A stretch of DNA of 6,904 nt from CAYMUG01 sp964393575 (lineage in GTDB: Bacteria; Patescibacteriota; Minisyncoccia; Spechtbacterales; 2-12-FULL-38-22), in assembly GCA_964393575.1 (NCBI GenBank), contig CAYMUG010000035.1:1-6904 (forward strand). Reading direction: 5' to 3'. Every line of letters starts with the position of its first letter. The first letter of the stretch is position 1. The notes below the pieces were generated by a model that worked only from the letters and a program-made list of their open reading frames with translations, ran no database searches and was not told where the DNA came from. Made by a program: the position numbers and the translations under genes. Below, in pieces: positions 1 to 6,630 of this stretch.

Positions 1-33
1 GGTTCTAATTATTGCGAATTGTTTGTTACTCAT
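1..33 (-). CDS. 5' end of an unidentified gene, cut by the window edge
   Basis: An ATG at 31-33 opens a frame that stays open for 11 codons to the window edge, reading MSNKQFAIIRT. A good Shine-Dalgarno sequence (AGGA, plus-strand TCCT at 40-43) lies six bases upstream, the best ribosome binding site in the window. It lies 103 bases downstream of the stop of the tandem GH130 gene on the same strand, so it could be the next gene of the operon or a separately transcribed one. Eleven residues are too few to name a family. The start is supported only by the ribosome binding site and the lack of stops. Confidence 0.45.
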   Translation of the reverse strand, partial: MSNKQFAIIRT

Positions 34-47
34 AAATTTTCCTGATT

Positions 48-76
48 ACTATACCGTAAATCATAATATATTGCAA
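48..76 (-). promoter_or_regulatory. Candidate sigma70-type promoter for the truncated gene
   Basis: Reading the minus strand, TTGCAA (71-76, four of six matches to TTGACA) is followed after 17 bases by TATAGT (48-53, five of six matches to TATAAT). Initiation would fall near base 41, inside or next to the ribosome binding site, which would leave a very short leader. A rival -10 element, TATTAT at 63-68, would give a more normal leader but has a poor -35 element. Such matches are frequent in A/T-rich DNA. Confidence 0.25.
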
Positions 77-97
77 TACCTTAAGATTAAATTTCAA

Positions 98-116
98 TCC
101 CTACTTCTGGCAGGAA
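98..116 (-). terminator. Weak hairpin after the tandem GH130 gene
   Basis: The seven-base arms TCCCTAC (98-104) and GCAGGAA (110-116) can pair around a five-base loop, with two G-U pairs when read as minus-strand RNA. The hairpin lies about 20 bases past the stop codon. What follows on the minus strand is A/T-rich but is not a clean U run, so this is at best a poor intrinsic terminator. Confidence 0.2.
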
Positions 117-136
117 ACGAACTTTAAAAACAATCC

Positions 137-2062
137 CTATTTAACTTTACTATCAACCAAGTCCTTAAAAAGTTCATTTATATCTATAGTTGCCACGCCG
201 CTTACTTTGTCGGCTCCGCCGTAGTACATAAAAAGCTTGTCATTAATCAACACGTTGCCACAGGGAAAGACAACATTATTCACCTCTCCGACTTTTTCGT
301 ACGCGACCTCCGGTTCAAATATAGGGTTTTGGGTTCTAGCAATGATAGTGGATGGATCCTCCAAACTCAAAAGTACAGCGCCCACTCTGTAGACATTGTC
401 GTGAGACACACCGTGATACAGCATAATCCAACCTTTATCTGTCTTAAGCGGAGGCGCTGCGGCACCCACTTTTTTGCTGTCCCACCAACCCCTTCGTGGC
501 CCTATCCATCGCACCTCTTCAAGCCAGGGACCTTCTTTGAACTCAAGTGAAGACACTAGAGAGTAATCTATATCTTCGCCCACTCTATGCACTACCATAT
601 ACTTCCCTCTAACTTTTTCCGGGAATATAAAGGCGTCTTTGTCGTCAAAATCCGCAGGGGAGATTACTTTGGGACGGGACCAATTCCATTTCTTGGCTAT
701 AAAATCTTCAACGCCTATACTACTCAAAGCAACCCTCGGCGGGTTAACTCCGTCATACGCAGTGTAGGTTAGGTAAATGCGCCCGTCTATATGACTCAGA
801 CGCGGATCTTCGCATCCGGAATTACCTCCTTCGTTTTTCTTTTTCTCAAAATCCTCACGCGGAGTATAAACCGGTTCATCCAAACGCTCGTCTATCCGTA
901 ATCCGTCTTCGCTTGCTGCGTAGCCCAGAACCGAAGTATTGTCTTTTGACATTGCCCTGTATAAGATATGGGTCTTATCTTCCAAGCGTATAGCAGCGGG
1001 GTTGAATGTCGCCTTGCTTTCCCAGGAATTTTTAGAGTTAGGTGTAATTATTGGGTTAGCATCTCCCCGCTTTAACTGTACCTGCTCACCTCTCCTTTCC
1101 AGAATTTGATCCATAAGATCTGAGAGCTTAAAAAACGCCAAGGCACAAGTGGTATCCGCGGCTCCATAATAAAGATAAACCCATCCATCCTCCAACATAG
1201 CTCCGGAAGGAAAGACCACATCAGGAGTTATTCCGATTCTTTCGTAATATTGTTCAGGAAAAAGAATGGGTGCGTTTGTTCGCCCTATTATCTTTAGTGG
1301 ATTTTGCGGATCCAAAAGAACCGCCTCTATACTAAACAGCTTATCGCCGGAAAAATAATTTTTAATATGAGAATAGAATAACAGCCATCCGTGTTCTGTC
1401 TTTACGGGAGGAGCTCCCGCTTCCACGTGATCGTTGGGATGGCGCTTAAGGTTCAGGGAAAATTGTTCCAGGTTTTCATACCAGGAATTCCAATATTCTT
1501 CCGACCACATATCACCCTCTTCTTCAAAAGGAGCCAACGCTATACAGGAAGGAGGTGAATCTGTGTTGACGGTAAGTATGCTCCACATTTTATCGTCTAT
1601 TTTTTCAGGAAAAAGCGCCATACCTTTAGCATTAAAAGGGGTAACGGGGTGTTTCTCCTGTATACTCTCAAGATCATCACTGAGGGCAACGCCAACCTTG
1701 ATTCCACTGGCTTCAAAAGGAAATTTGGAAAGAGCGGTATAGAAAATATAATATTTGCCGTTTAATTGAGTAACCCGGGGGTCTTCACATCCGAAACGCT
1801 CCCAATCGTATTCAGGTATTATAAACCTCCGCCTGTTTCTGAAATTTATCCCGTCATCGCTTTCTACTATACCTACACTGGAAACCTCCATTTTTGTATC
1901 CGCAGAAGCATGATAATGAGGCAAAGATAAAGCCCTATATATTAGAAAAAATTTGTCGTCTCTTTTTGCCGGGCAACCATTAAAAACTGCCGCCGCTTCC
2001 CAGCTATGTATATTAGAAGGTGCTAATATGGGATTTTCGTCGGAACGGTGTATGGGTATCAT
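137..2062 (-). CDS. Tandem two-domain GH130 protein (beta-mannoside phosphorylase family)
   Basis: This 641-residue protein is two GH130 modules in one chain, about residues 1-320 and 335-641, joined by a short charged linker. GH130 enzymes are five-bladed beta-propellers that split beta-1,2- or beta-1,4-mannosides, mostly by phosphorolysis to mannose 1-phosphate. Each half has NPI near its start, YRA (42-44; 368-370), GCEDPR (91-96; 416-421) holding the expected general acid Asp94 or Asp419, FPEK, a PP(V/L)KT..GW stretch, VVFP.G and YYG.AD near its end. The second half looks complete, with Arg443, His492-Arg493, Lys531 and His550. In the first half the matching residues are Lys122, Leu163-Thr164, His212 and Ser231, so it may be a hydrolase-like or non-catalytic copy. 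There is no signal peptide, so a cytoplasmic location is expected. The start ATG overlaps the upstream GH130 stop (ATGA), and the nearest AGGA is 14 bases away, which suggests translational coupling. The exact substrate cannot be read from the sequence. A fused pair is about twice the family's usual length of 300-400 residues. Confidence 0.9.
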   Translation of the reverse strand: MIPIHRSDENPILAPSNIHSWEAAAVFNGCPAKRDDKFFLIYRALSLPHYHASADTKMEVSSVGIVESDDGINFRNRRRFIIPEYDWERFGCEDPRVTQLNGKYYIFYTALSKFPFEASGIKVGVALSDDLESIQEKHPVTPFNAKGMALFPEKIDDKMWSILTVNTDSPPSCIALAPFEEEGDMWSEEYWNSWYENLEQFSLNLKRHPNDHVEAGAPPVKTEHGWLLFYSHIKNYFSGDKLFSIEAVLLDPQNPLKIIGRTNAPILFPEQYYERIGITPDVVFPSGAMLEDGWVYLYYGAADTTCALAFFKLSDLMDQILERRGEQVQLKRGDANPIITPNSKNSWESKATFNPAAIRLEDKTHILYRAMSKDNTSVLGYAASEDGLRIDERLDEPVYTPREDFEKKKNEGGNSGCEDPRLSHIDGRIYLTYTAYDGVNPPRVALSSIGVEDFIAKKWNWSRPKVISPADFDDKDAFIFPEKVRGKYMVVHRVGEDIDYSLVSSLEFKEGPWLEEVRWIGPRRGWWDSKKVGAAAPPLKTDKGWIMLYHGVSHDNVYRVGAVLLSLEDPSTIIARTQNPIFEPEVAYEKVGEVNNVVFPCGNVLINDKLFMYYGGADKVSGVATIDINELFKDLVDSKVK

Positions 2063-3204
2063 AAGCCGGCACGAGATCCTTTAAGTATTTTTTTGGCAAA
2101 ACGCGGTTTTTCATCTCTTGTTAAAGCTTCAATAAGTTGTGAAAAATTGCAGTAAGCAACTCCGGTGTAGCTATCAGCCGCGCCGTAGTAAAGAAGCAGG
2201 TTGTCTCCCCTTATTGCTGTGCCCGTAGCATAAATTACACCTCCCTTGAAACCATTATTTTCATAGTATAGGTCAGAGGCGGTTAACACGGGTTCGCGCG
2301 AGCGGCGCAGAACTTTTTCGGGATTTTCCGCATCCAAAAGCATTGCCCCCACTTTATATTTACCCCAATCATCATCCATAGCATGATAGAAAACCAGCCA
2401 ACCTTTTTCGGTTTTTATCGGAGGTGTGCCTACGCCACGAAGCCATTTATCCCAAGAGTTACTACGCATAGAACCACCTTTAAAACTACGGATAAAACGG
2501 TTTTTGCCGCTGAAATTAAGATCATCCAAATAGTCAATTGAAACTTCGGGGTCTATGCTGTGCAATATAGCATACTTTCCATTGATGCGTTCGGGGAATA
2601 ATACCCAGTTTTTATGTACCTGGCCGGGCAGGGATATAAGCTGTGGAGCGCTCCAATTCCATTTTTGTTTCAGGAGATCCTCTCTGGAAATAGAAGTTAT
2701 AGCAACCCGCAGACCGTCGTGAACAGCCGTGTACAGCATATATATACGGTCATCTTCTTCTATATATGTAAGGCGCGGATCTTCAGCACCGCCAAAGCTT
2801 CCTCCTGAAAAATATGAAAATAAAGAAAAAGGCTGCAGGCCGGTGTCGTGTTCATACACAGGTTGCTGCAGCCGTTGGTTAACATTAAATCCGTCAATAG
2901 TTTCCGCATATCCGAGGCGCGACATCCCGTCTTCGCCTATGGCTCTATATAAAAGCGCGACCTTATCGCCGATGTCAATCGCTCCGGGGTTAAATGTCTG
3001 CCAGGATTCCCAATTATTATTGCCCTTCGGAGCTAAAATAGGGTTTTCTGTAAATTTATTAAGCTTCTCCTCTTCTTTTGCCTCTGCCTCTTCTCGCTCT
3101 CTTATCGTTATACCACTGTGCTCTTTTTTTGGATCATCAGATAGACCGCTCCGCTTAAAGAAATTGCGAAAAAAGCTATATATATTACTTAAAATTTTTC
3201 CCAT
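2059..3204 (-). CDS. Single-domain GH130 glycosidase/phosphorylase-like protein
   Basis: This 381-residue protein has one GH130 beta-propeller domain at about residues 52-360. Visible landmarks are NPILAP (54-59), FNPG (71-74), YRA (86-88), EDPR (141-144) with the presumed catalytic Asp142, FPERINGKY (203-211), Arg256 in RGVGTPP, FYH with His274, and YYGAAD (339-344). Two positions depart from the family. The usual VVFP.G near the end is VIYATG (323-328), and the HR pair after FPE(K/R) is HS (215-216). Residues 1-50 precede the domain and are not part of it. They comprise a hydrophobic and basic stretch at 4-18 rich in Phe, then a charged region rich in Glu, Lys and Arg. No cleavable signal is evident. 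The ATG at 3202-3204 has only a weak AGG seven bases upstream. The gene overlaps the tandem GH130 gene by four bases, so the two are almost certainly co-translated and may act on the same mannoside. Phosphorylase versus hydrolase activity is undecided. Confidence 0.88.
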   Translation of the reverse strand: MGKILSNIYSFFRNFFKRSGLSDDPKKEHSGITIREREEAEAKEEEKLNKFTENPILAPKGNNNWESWQTFNPGAIDIGDKVALLYRAIGEDGMSRLGYAETIDGFNVNQRLQQPVYEHDTGLQPFSLFSYFSGGSFGGAEDPRLTYIEEDDRIYMLYTAVHDGLRVAITSISREDLLKQKWNWSAPQLISLPGQVHKNWVLFPERINGKYAILHSIDPEVSIDYLDDLNFSGKNRFIRSFKGGSMRSNSWDKWLRGVGTPPIKTEKGWLVFYHAMDDDWGKYKVGAMLLDAENPEKVLRRSREPVLTASDLYYENNGFKGGVIYATGTAIRGDNLLLYYGAADSYTGVAYCNFSQLIEALTRDEKPRFAKKILKGSRAGL

Positions 3205-3244
3205 TATACTGCCTACTATTAAGGGATTTCTTATTTATATTTCA

Positions 3245-3273
3245 ATGATATCACTACCAATATCAATAAACAA
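3245..3273 (-). promoter_or_regulatory. Candidate promoter for the GH130 gene pair
   Basis: On the minus strand TTGTTT (3268-3273) and TATCAT (3245-3250) are separated by 17 bases, placing initiation near 3238 and giving a leader of about 34 bases before the ATG at 3204. The -10 element matches five of six consensus bases and the -35 element three of six. Alternatives in the same spacer are TATAAA (3234-3239) with TTGGTA at 15 bases or TTGATA at 21 bases, both with poorer spacing. A promoter here would separate the GH130 genes from the ATPase gene upstream. Confidence 0.3.
3246..3265. promoter_or_regulatory. Short dyad overlapping the candidate GH130 promoter
   Basis: TGATAT (3246-3251) and ATATCA (3260-3265) form a six-base inverted repeat with an eight-base spacer. 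One arm covers the candidate -10 element and the other lies between -10 and -35. That is where a repressor operator would sit, but a six-base A/T-rich dyad can arise by chance. Confidence 0.2.
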
Positions 3274-3299
3274 TAAACTAACTGTGTAAAATTCTATAT

Positions 3300-5414
3300 C
3301 TAAAGTTTAACAACCTCACCCCATTTATCGTAATTTCCTGAAGCCGTAAGAATAATAATTTGAAAGTCGCGCGCAAGACGTAAAATAAGATGCTGCATAT
3401 TATTTTTTCTTTTCTCATCAAAATTAACAAAAGGATCGTCTAATACAACAACCGGCCTAACTTCTTTTCCTGTAGAAGATTCTTTTTTGCCGTAAAGTAG
3501 ATTAATGATACCGAAACGAGCGACGATATATATTTGGTCTATGGTGCCGGTAGAAAGATGGTGTATATCAACATAATCTTCTTTTTCAGGGCTATATACC
3601 TGAATGTCAAAATCATCACTTATTTTAATATCAGTGTATCTTCCCGAAGTTATCTCACTAAGATATTCTTCTATTGATTCCGCGAGCTTATCTTTTGTTT
3701 TGTGAAGAGAGCGCAAACGCGCCTCTTCCAGGGCTTCTTTTATGATTCCATATACCCGGGCCCGCTTTTCCATACTTGCAATTTCTTCTTTCAATGTATT
3801 TAACTTGTTTTCGGTATCTTGTATTTCTTCATCCGTTACCTGCAAACTTTTCAATTCTCCCTTTAGCTCGGAGTATTGATTACGATATTTTTCAAGATCT
3901 TTTTCTATCTTTACTTTTTCATGTTCCAGCTCTTTTTGACGTTTTGTGTCAGGAGGATTTGTTTTTTGGTCCTCAGTTAATCTCCCTTCCTGTGTTCCGA
4001 GTTGTTTTTCCAGTTCTCTTCGTTTATCTTTCAGGGCTTGAGGGTCTTTATCGCGCAAAACTAAACTCTGTTGCTGATTGATTTCTTTAATTCGGGCATT
4101 TGCCTCGCTAATACTTTTATTTAAATCCTTAAATTCCGATGTACTCTTAACCCCAAACTTAGAAACATACTTATCTAATTCTTTTTGTTTTGACTCAAGT
4201 TCTTTTTCAACTTGGTTTTCTTCTTTTTTTAAATCTTTGAGGGTTTTATATTTTTTGTATGTGCCTGTAGCAAAATACCAAACAGCGAGCCCTATTAAAA
4301 CTACCCATGCCGCATAAAAAACAGCCCATAGAATTCCCATAAATCCGAGAACAAATAAAACACCTGCCTCAATCATAAACATTTTAGTAGTGGGATAGTA
4401 AACTTTTTTATCCTTTCCTTCCAGCGTTTGTATCTTACCTTTTAACTCTTCCAGTTGCTCTTTCAGCGACTCTATTCTGGCATTAATACGCTCCACACTT
4501 TCAATGTCCTCCGGGGAGGGAATTTCTGTAGATTCGACTTTTTCCTCCAGTTCTTTTTTCTCTTTTTCCAAGGATTCCCATTTTTCTAAATCATTCATTA
4601 CGGTATTTAATTCTTCGTCTATTTTTTTTATTTCCTTTTTTGCCTCAAAGTACTCCCGATTTGCTTCATATTCTTTCTCAAATAATGCGTGCTTATCCTG
4701 TAACTCTTCTATTTTTTTATTAATTTCTTCCAGTTTAGATTGTTTTTCATTTTTGGAGCTTAGCTGCTCCTTCATTTTTCTAAGGTTTTCGGTGAGTTCC
4801 CGTGCTCTATCGCGTGCCATCTTTATCTTGCCTGCATTCTTTACCGGCCGGGATGAATCAAGTCCTTTTTCAAGTTTTTTCTGAGTTTTCTCTAAATTAG
4901 TAATTAATTCAGTGACTGAAACTTCCGCTGAAGATCCGCCTATCATATCCTGTAAGATCTCCACTATTTTCTTTTTATCCTGATCAATAAGCAGAAGAGC
5001 ATCTTTCTTGATAACAAAATACCTCTCAAATAAATACCTATAAACGTAACCTCCCCACCGTTTAAGTAGAGAGGAAACCTCTTTAAAATCATGAGATATC
5101 ACTTCTCCTTCTTTTTCGGATAGCAGAACTTTTTTGTTCTCAAAATCTTTCTCAAGAATATACTCCCCTCCTTCTGCCTCAAAATAAAGTTTGAGATTAT
5201 ACAACCTGTCCGAGTTCCAATTTTTGAGTTCCTGAATATATTGCGGAGCCGCATGAGGTGTAGGGTCAAAAAATAAAACAGCAATAAGCGCCTCCAAAAA
5301 CGTGCTTTTACCGCTTTCGTTATCTCCTTTGATGACAGTTACGTCTTTTGGAAATTCTATTTTCTCTTTTTTTAATTTTTTAAAATTTTGAGCTTCAAGG
5401 GCTTGGATGTACAT
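3300..5414 (-). CDS. Rad50/SbcC-type AAA ATPase with central membrane hairpin (YhaN-like)
   Basis: This 704-residue SMC-type ATPase is the presumed motor partner of the adjacent SbcD-like nuclease. The N-terminal half-ATPase has Walker A GDNESGKST (30-38). Long charged coiled coils run at about 174-335 and 386-560. The C-terminal half-ATPase has the signature LSTGTIDQIY (620-629), Walker B VVVLDDP (655-661) and a following D-loop (VNFDEKR). Between the coils is a strongly hydrophobic hairpin at about 345-383, enough for two membrane helices, followed by basic residues (YKKYK). Classical Rad50 and SbcC have a CxxC zinc hook there, and this protein has no cysteine at all. The layout matches Bacillus YhaN, but at 704 residues it is much shorter than YhaN or E. 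coli SbcC (both near 1,000). The usual TCH after the last strand is TAS (690-692), so the switch histidine seems absent. The ATG at 5412-5414 starts MYIQALEAQNF, a typical family N-terminus. No good Shine-Dalgarno sequence is present, and a hairpin ends one base before the ATG. Its role is probably DNA-end processing or repair at the membrane; a defence role is possible but unproven. Confidence 0.88.
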   Translation of the reverse strand: MYIQALEAQNFKKLKKEKIEFPKDVTVIKGDNESGKSTFLEALIAVLFFDPTPHAAPQYIQELKNWNSDRLYNLKLYFEAEGGEYILEKDFENKKVLLSEKEGEVISHDFKEVSSLLKRWGGYVYRYLFERYFVIKKDALLLIDQDKKKIVEILQDMIGGSSAEVSVTELITNLEKTQKKLEKGLDSSRPVKNAGKIKMARDRARELTENLRKMKEQLSSKNEKQSKLEEINKKIEELQDKHALFEKEYEANREYFEAKKEIKKIDEELNTVMNDLEKWESLEKEKKELEEKVESTEIPSPEDIESVERINARIESLKEQLEELKGKIQTLEGKDKKVYYPTTKMFMIEAGVLFVLGFMGILWAVFYAAWVVLIGLAVWYFATGTYKKYKTLKDLKKEENQVEKELESKQKELDKYVSKFGVKSTSEFKDLNKSISEANARIKEINQQQSLVLRDKDPQALKDKRRELEKQLGTQEGRLTEDQKTNPPDTKRQKELEHEKVKIEKDLEKYRNQYSELKGELKSLQVTDEEIQDTENKLNTLKEEIASMEKRARVYGIIKEALEEARLRSLHKTKDKLAESIEEYLSEITSGRYTDIKISDDFDIQVYSPEKEDYVDIHHLSTGTIDQIYIVARFGIINLLYGKKESSTGKEVRPVVVLDDPFVNFDEKRKNNMQHLILRLARDFQIIILTASGNYDKWGEVVKL

Positions 5415-5415
5415 A

Positions 5416-5448
5416 ATTTTATTCGCTCACTTCGTTCTCTCATAAAAT
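5416..5448 (-). promoter_or_regulatory. Hairpin with 11-base motif abutting the ATPase start codon
   Basis: ATTTTAT (5416-5422) and ATAAAAT (5442-5448) are perfect seven-base inverted arms. The 19-base loop contains, on the coding strand, GAACGAAGTGA (plus-strand 5427-5437). The arm ends one base before the ATG. The same 11 bases, also in the loop of a seven-base A/T arm pair, precede the nuclease gene. GTGA in the motif could pair with part of the anti-Shine-Dalgarno sequence, so this may be the translation initiation region. That function is inferred. Confidence 0.35.
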
Positions 5449-5536
5449 ACTATAAAGATGACTATGACACAGCGCTCGCGCAGCGAGCGCATTTGTTATG
5501 GTTATGGTCATTGTCATAGTGCGAACGTTAGTGAGC
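5425..5536. repeat. Nested inverted repeats filling the nuclease-ATPase spacer
   Basis: Three pairs of arms nest inside one another. The outer pair is GCTCACT plus CGTTC (5425-5431, 5433-5437) with GAACG plus AGTGAGC (5523-5527, 5530-5536). The middle pair is ACTATGACA (5461-5469) with TGTCATAGT (5512-5520), a perfect nine. The inner pair is GCGCTCGC (5472-5479) with GCGAGCGC (5483-5490), a perfect eight with a three-base loop. The right outer arm touches the nuclease stop codon. The whole could fold as a large imperfect cruciform or RNA hairpin with a 21-base bulge on one side. It has no U run, so it is not a standard terminator. Confidence 0.7.
5494..5517. repeat. Four degenerate 6-base tandem repeats
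   Basis: TGTTAT, GGTTAT, GGTCAT and TGTCAT follow one another without gaps, each differing from the next at one position. The last unit is part of the nine-base inverted arm at 5512-5520, and its inverted copy ATGACA is at 5464-5469. The array forms the one-sided bulge of the nested palindrome. Confidence 0.6.
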
Positions 5537-6628
5537 TTAGTCCGATATTATATCGGGGTCTTTAAATGCCCTAAGTCCGGTCTGTAGCGCTTCTTTGTAA
5601 AGTTCCTTTTCCTCTTCTCCGGCATTTTTTATTTTATCCTGCATAATTTCCACAAATTGTCCGCTGATCATAAACTTGGGGTACTCTTCTAAATCTTTTT
5701 CTTCTGCTTTGTTGCTTTTATCTTTAAAATTTATGCTCCAAAAATTATCTTTTAACTGGTCTTTAAACGATTCCGTGTCCAGACCTATATTATTAATATC
5801 CTCACCTTTTAAAATCACGGACAACACTAAATTTTCATCCGCTTTTTGCAGGATTTTATCTTTTATCTCTTCGACAGATTGATGATCTCCTAAGTTGATT
5901 TCTATGCTTTCCGTGTGTCTTGTGCTGATTTTACGGGGTTCAGTTTTTATAAGATTAGGCCCTACCGCTTCACCTATAATCACATAGCCGGCATTTTTCT
6001 GCTTAGTAGAAAGCATTTCAGGAGATCCCGGGTAATAAGCTATAACATCTCCTCTGCTTTCGTTGCGCAAAGAATGCCAGTCACCAAGAGCAACATAGTG
6101 CGCATTAGATTGTTCTATATGCTCAGGCTTTATAGGATAATTCACTTCCCTGGCCTGTCCCAAGACAGAACCATGTGCCATTACTACACGAAAAGCATCA
6201 TCATTCTCCGCTTGAACCATAGCTGACTCCGAGGGCGTATCTGGATTATATGCTTTCCCGTAAACTACAGTATTTAAACTTTCATAATTAAATCTACCCA
6301 CTCCTTTATCGCGGGTAAATACAGAAACATTAGGCATTTCTTCAAACTCACCCCCCAACCCCTCAGGGTTGCCTAATTCTAAATCGTGGTTACCCGGTAT
6401 TATACACACATATATTCCGGAATCCGCTAACTTTTTAAACTGCTCCTGAACGAACTTTTTGTTTTTTCTGGATGGTTTATTTGTATCAAAAAGATCCCCT
6501 GCGATTAAAAACAGGTGTATATCTTCTGAAATTGCCACATTCACTATTTTAGAAAAAGTGGTGCTTATATCTCCTGCAATTTCTTGTTTTGCGCCTATAT
6601 GTATGTCTGATGTATGTAGAAAACGCAT
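5537..6628 (-). CDS. SbcD/Mre11-type DNA exonuclease (metallophosphoesterase)
   Basis: This 363-residue two-metal phosphoesterase of the Mre11/SbcD/YhaO group is expected to cut DNA ends or hairpins with the ATPase encoded next to it. The motifs appear in order: SDIH (Asp8, His10), GDLFD (44-48, Asp45), PGNHD (78-82, Asn80, His81), AHGS (His152), GDWH (182-185, His185) and YYPGSPE (198-204). In classical Mre11 and SbcD the fifth motif is G-H-x-H; here the first His is Asp183, as in a subgroup of bacterial homologues that I recall with ALGDWH. The phosphoesterase core spans about residues 1-225, followed by a capping region and a charged helical tail (about 325-355) that may contact the ATPase. 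There is no signal peptide. The start at ATG 6626-6628 gives MRFLHTSDIH, the normal family N-terminus. No classic Shine-Dalgarno sequence precedes it, only the GAACGAAGTGA motif nine bases upstream. The stop TAA (5537-5539) is 122 bases before the ATPase gene, and the same order and strand suggest one transcript. Confidence 0.92.
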   Translation of the reverse strand: MRFLHTSDIHIGAKQEIAGDISTTFSKIVNVAISEDIHLFLIAGDLFDTNKPSRKNKKFVQEQFKKLADSGIYVCIIPGNHDLELGNPEGLGGEFEEMPNVSVFTRDKGVGRFNYESLNTVVYGKAYNPDTPSESAMVQAENDDAFRVVMAHGSVLGQAREVNYPIKPEHIEQSNAHYVALGDWHSLRNESRGDVIAYYPGSPEMLSTKQKNAGYVIIGEAVGPNLIKTEPRKISTRHTESIEINLGDHQSVEEIKDKILQKADENLVLSVILKGEDINNIGLDTESFKDQLKDNFWSINFKDKSNKAEEKDLEEYPKFMISGQFVEIMQDKIKNAGEEEKELYKEALQTGLRAFKDPDIISD

Positions 6629-6630
6629 GA

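Noticed and set aside
95..139. CAATCCCTA occurs twice 36 bases apart, next to a TTTCAATCCCT stretch that recalls some CRISPR repeats.
   Set aside because: Only nine bases repeat, there are just two copies, and the second overlaps the GH130 stop codon. There is no array and no cas gene.
2059..2061. Possible UGA recoding, as in some CPR lineages, because the single-domain GH130 gene ends in TGA.
   Set aside because: The TGA forms a standard ATGA overlap with the next start, the protein ends at the expected length, and no other gene has an in-frame TGA.
2729..3289. Plus-strand open frame of 186 codons opposite the single-domain GH130 gene.
   Set aside because: It is the mirror of a well-supported gene, has low-complexity Ser-rich composition, and matches no recognisable family.
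4504..4884. Plus-strand frame of 126 codons, very rich in Ser and Phe.
   Set aside because: It is the reverse complement of the Lys/Glu-rich coiled coil of the ATPase, which gives such composition automatically.
5099..5284. Minus-strand frame of 61 codons inside the ATPase gene.
   Set aside because: It overlaps the conserved N-terminal ATPase domain in another frame and has no ribosome binding site or family features.
3300..6628. Reading the nuclease-ATPase pair as a defined anti-phage defence system.
   Set aside because: The family and layout fit a housekeeping YhaO/YhaN-like repair pair. No recombinase, capsid gene, toxin or other defence gene lies in the window.
137..6628. Treating the nuclease complex and the GH130 genes as one functional system.
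   Set aside because: A spacer with a candidate promoter separates them and no biochemical link is known to me. Shared strand alone is weak evidence.
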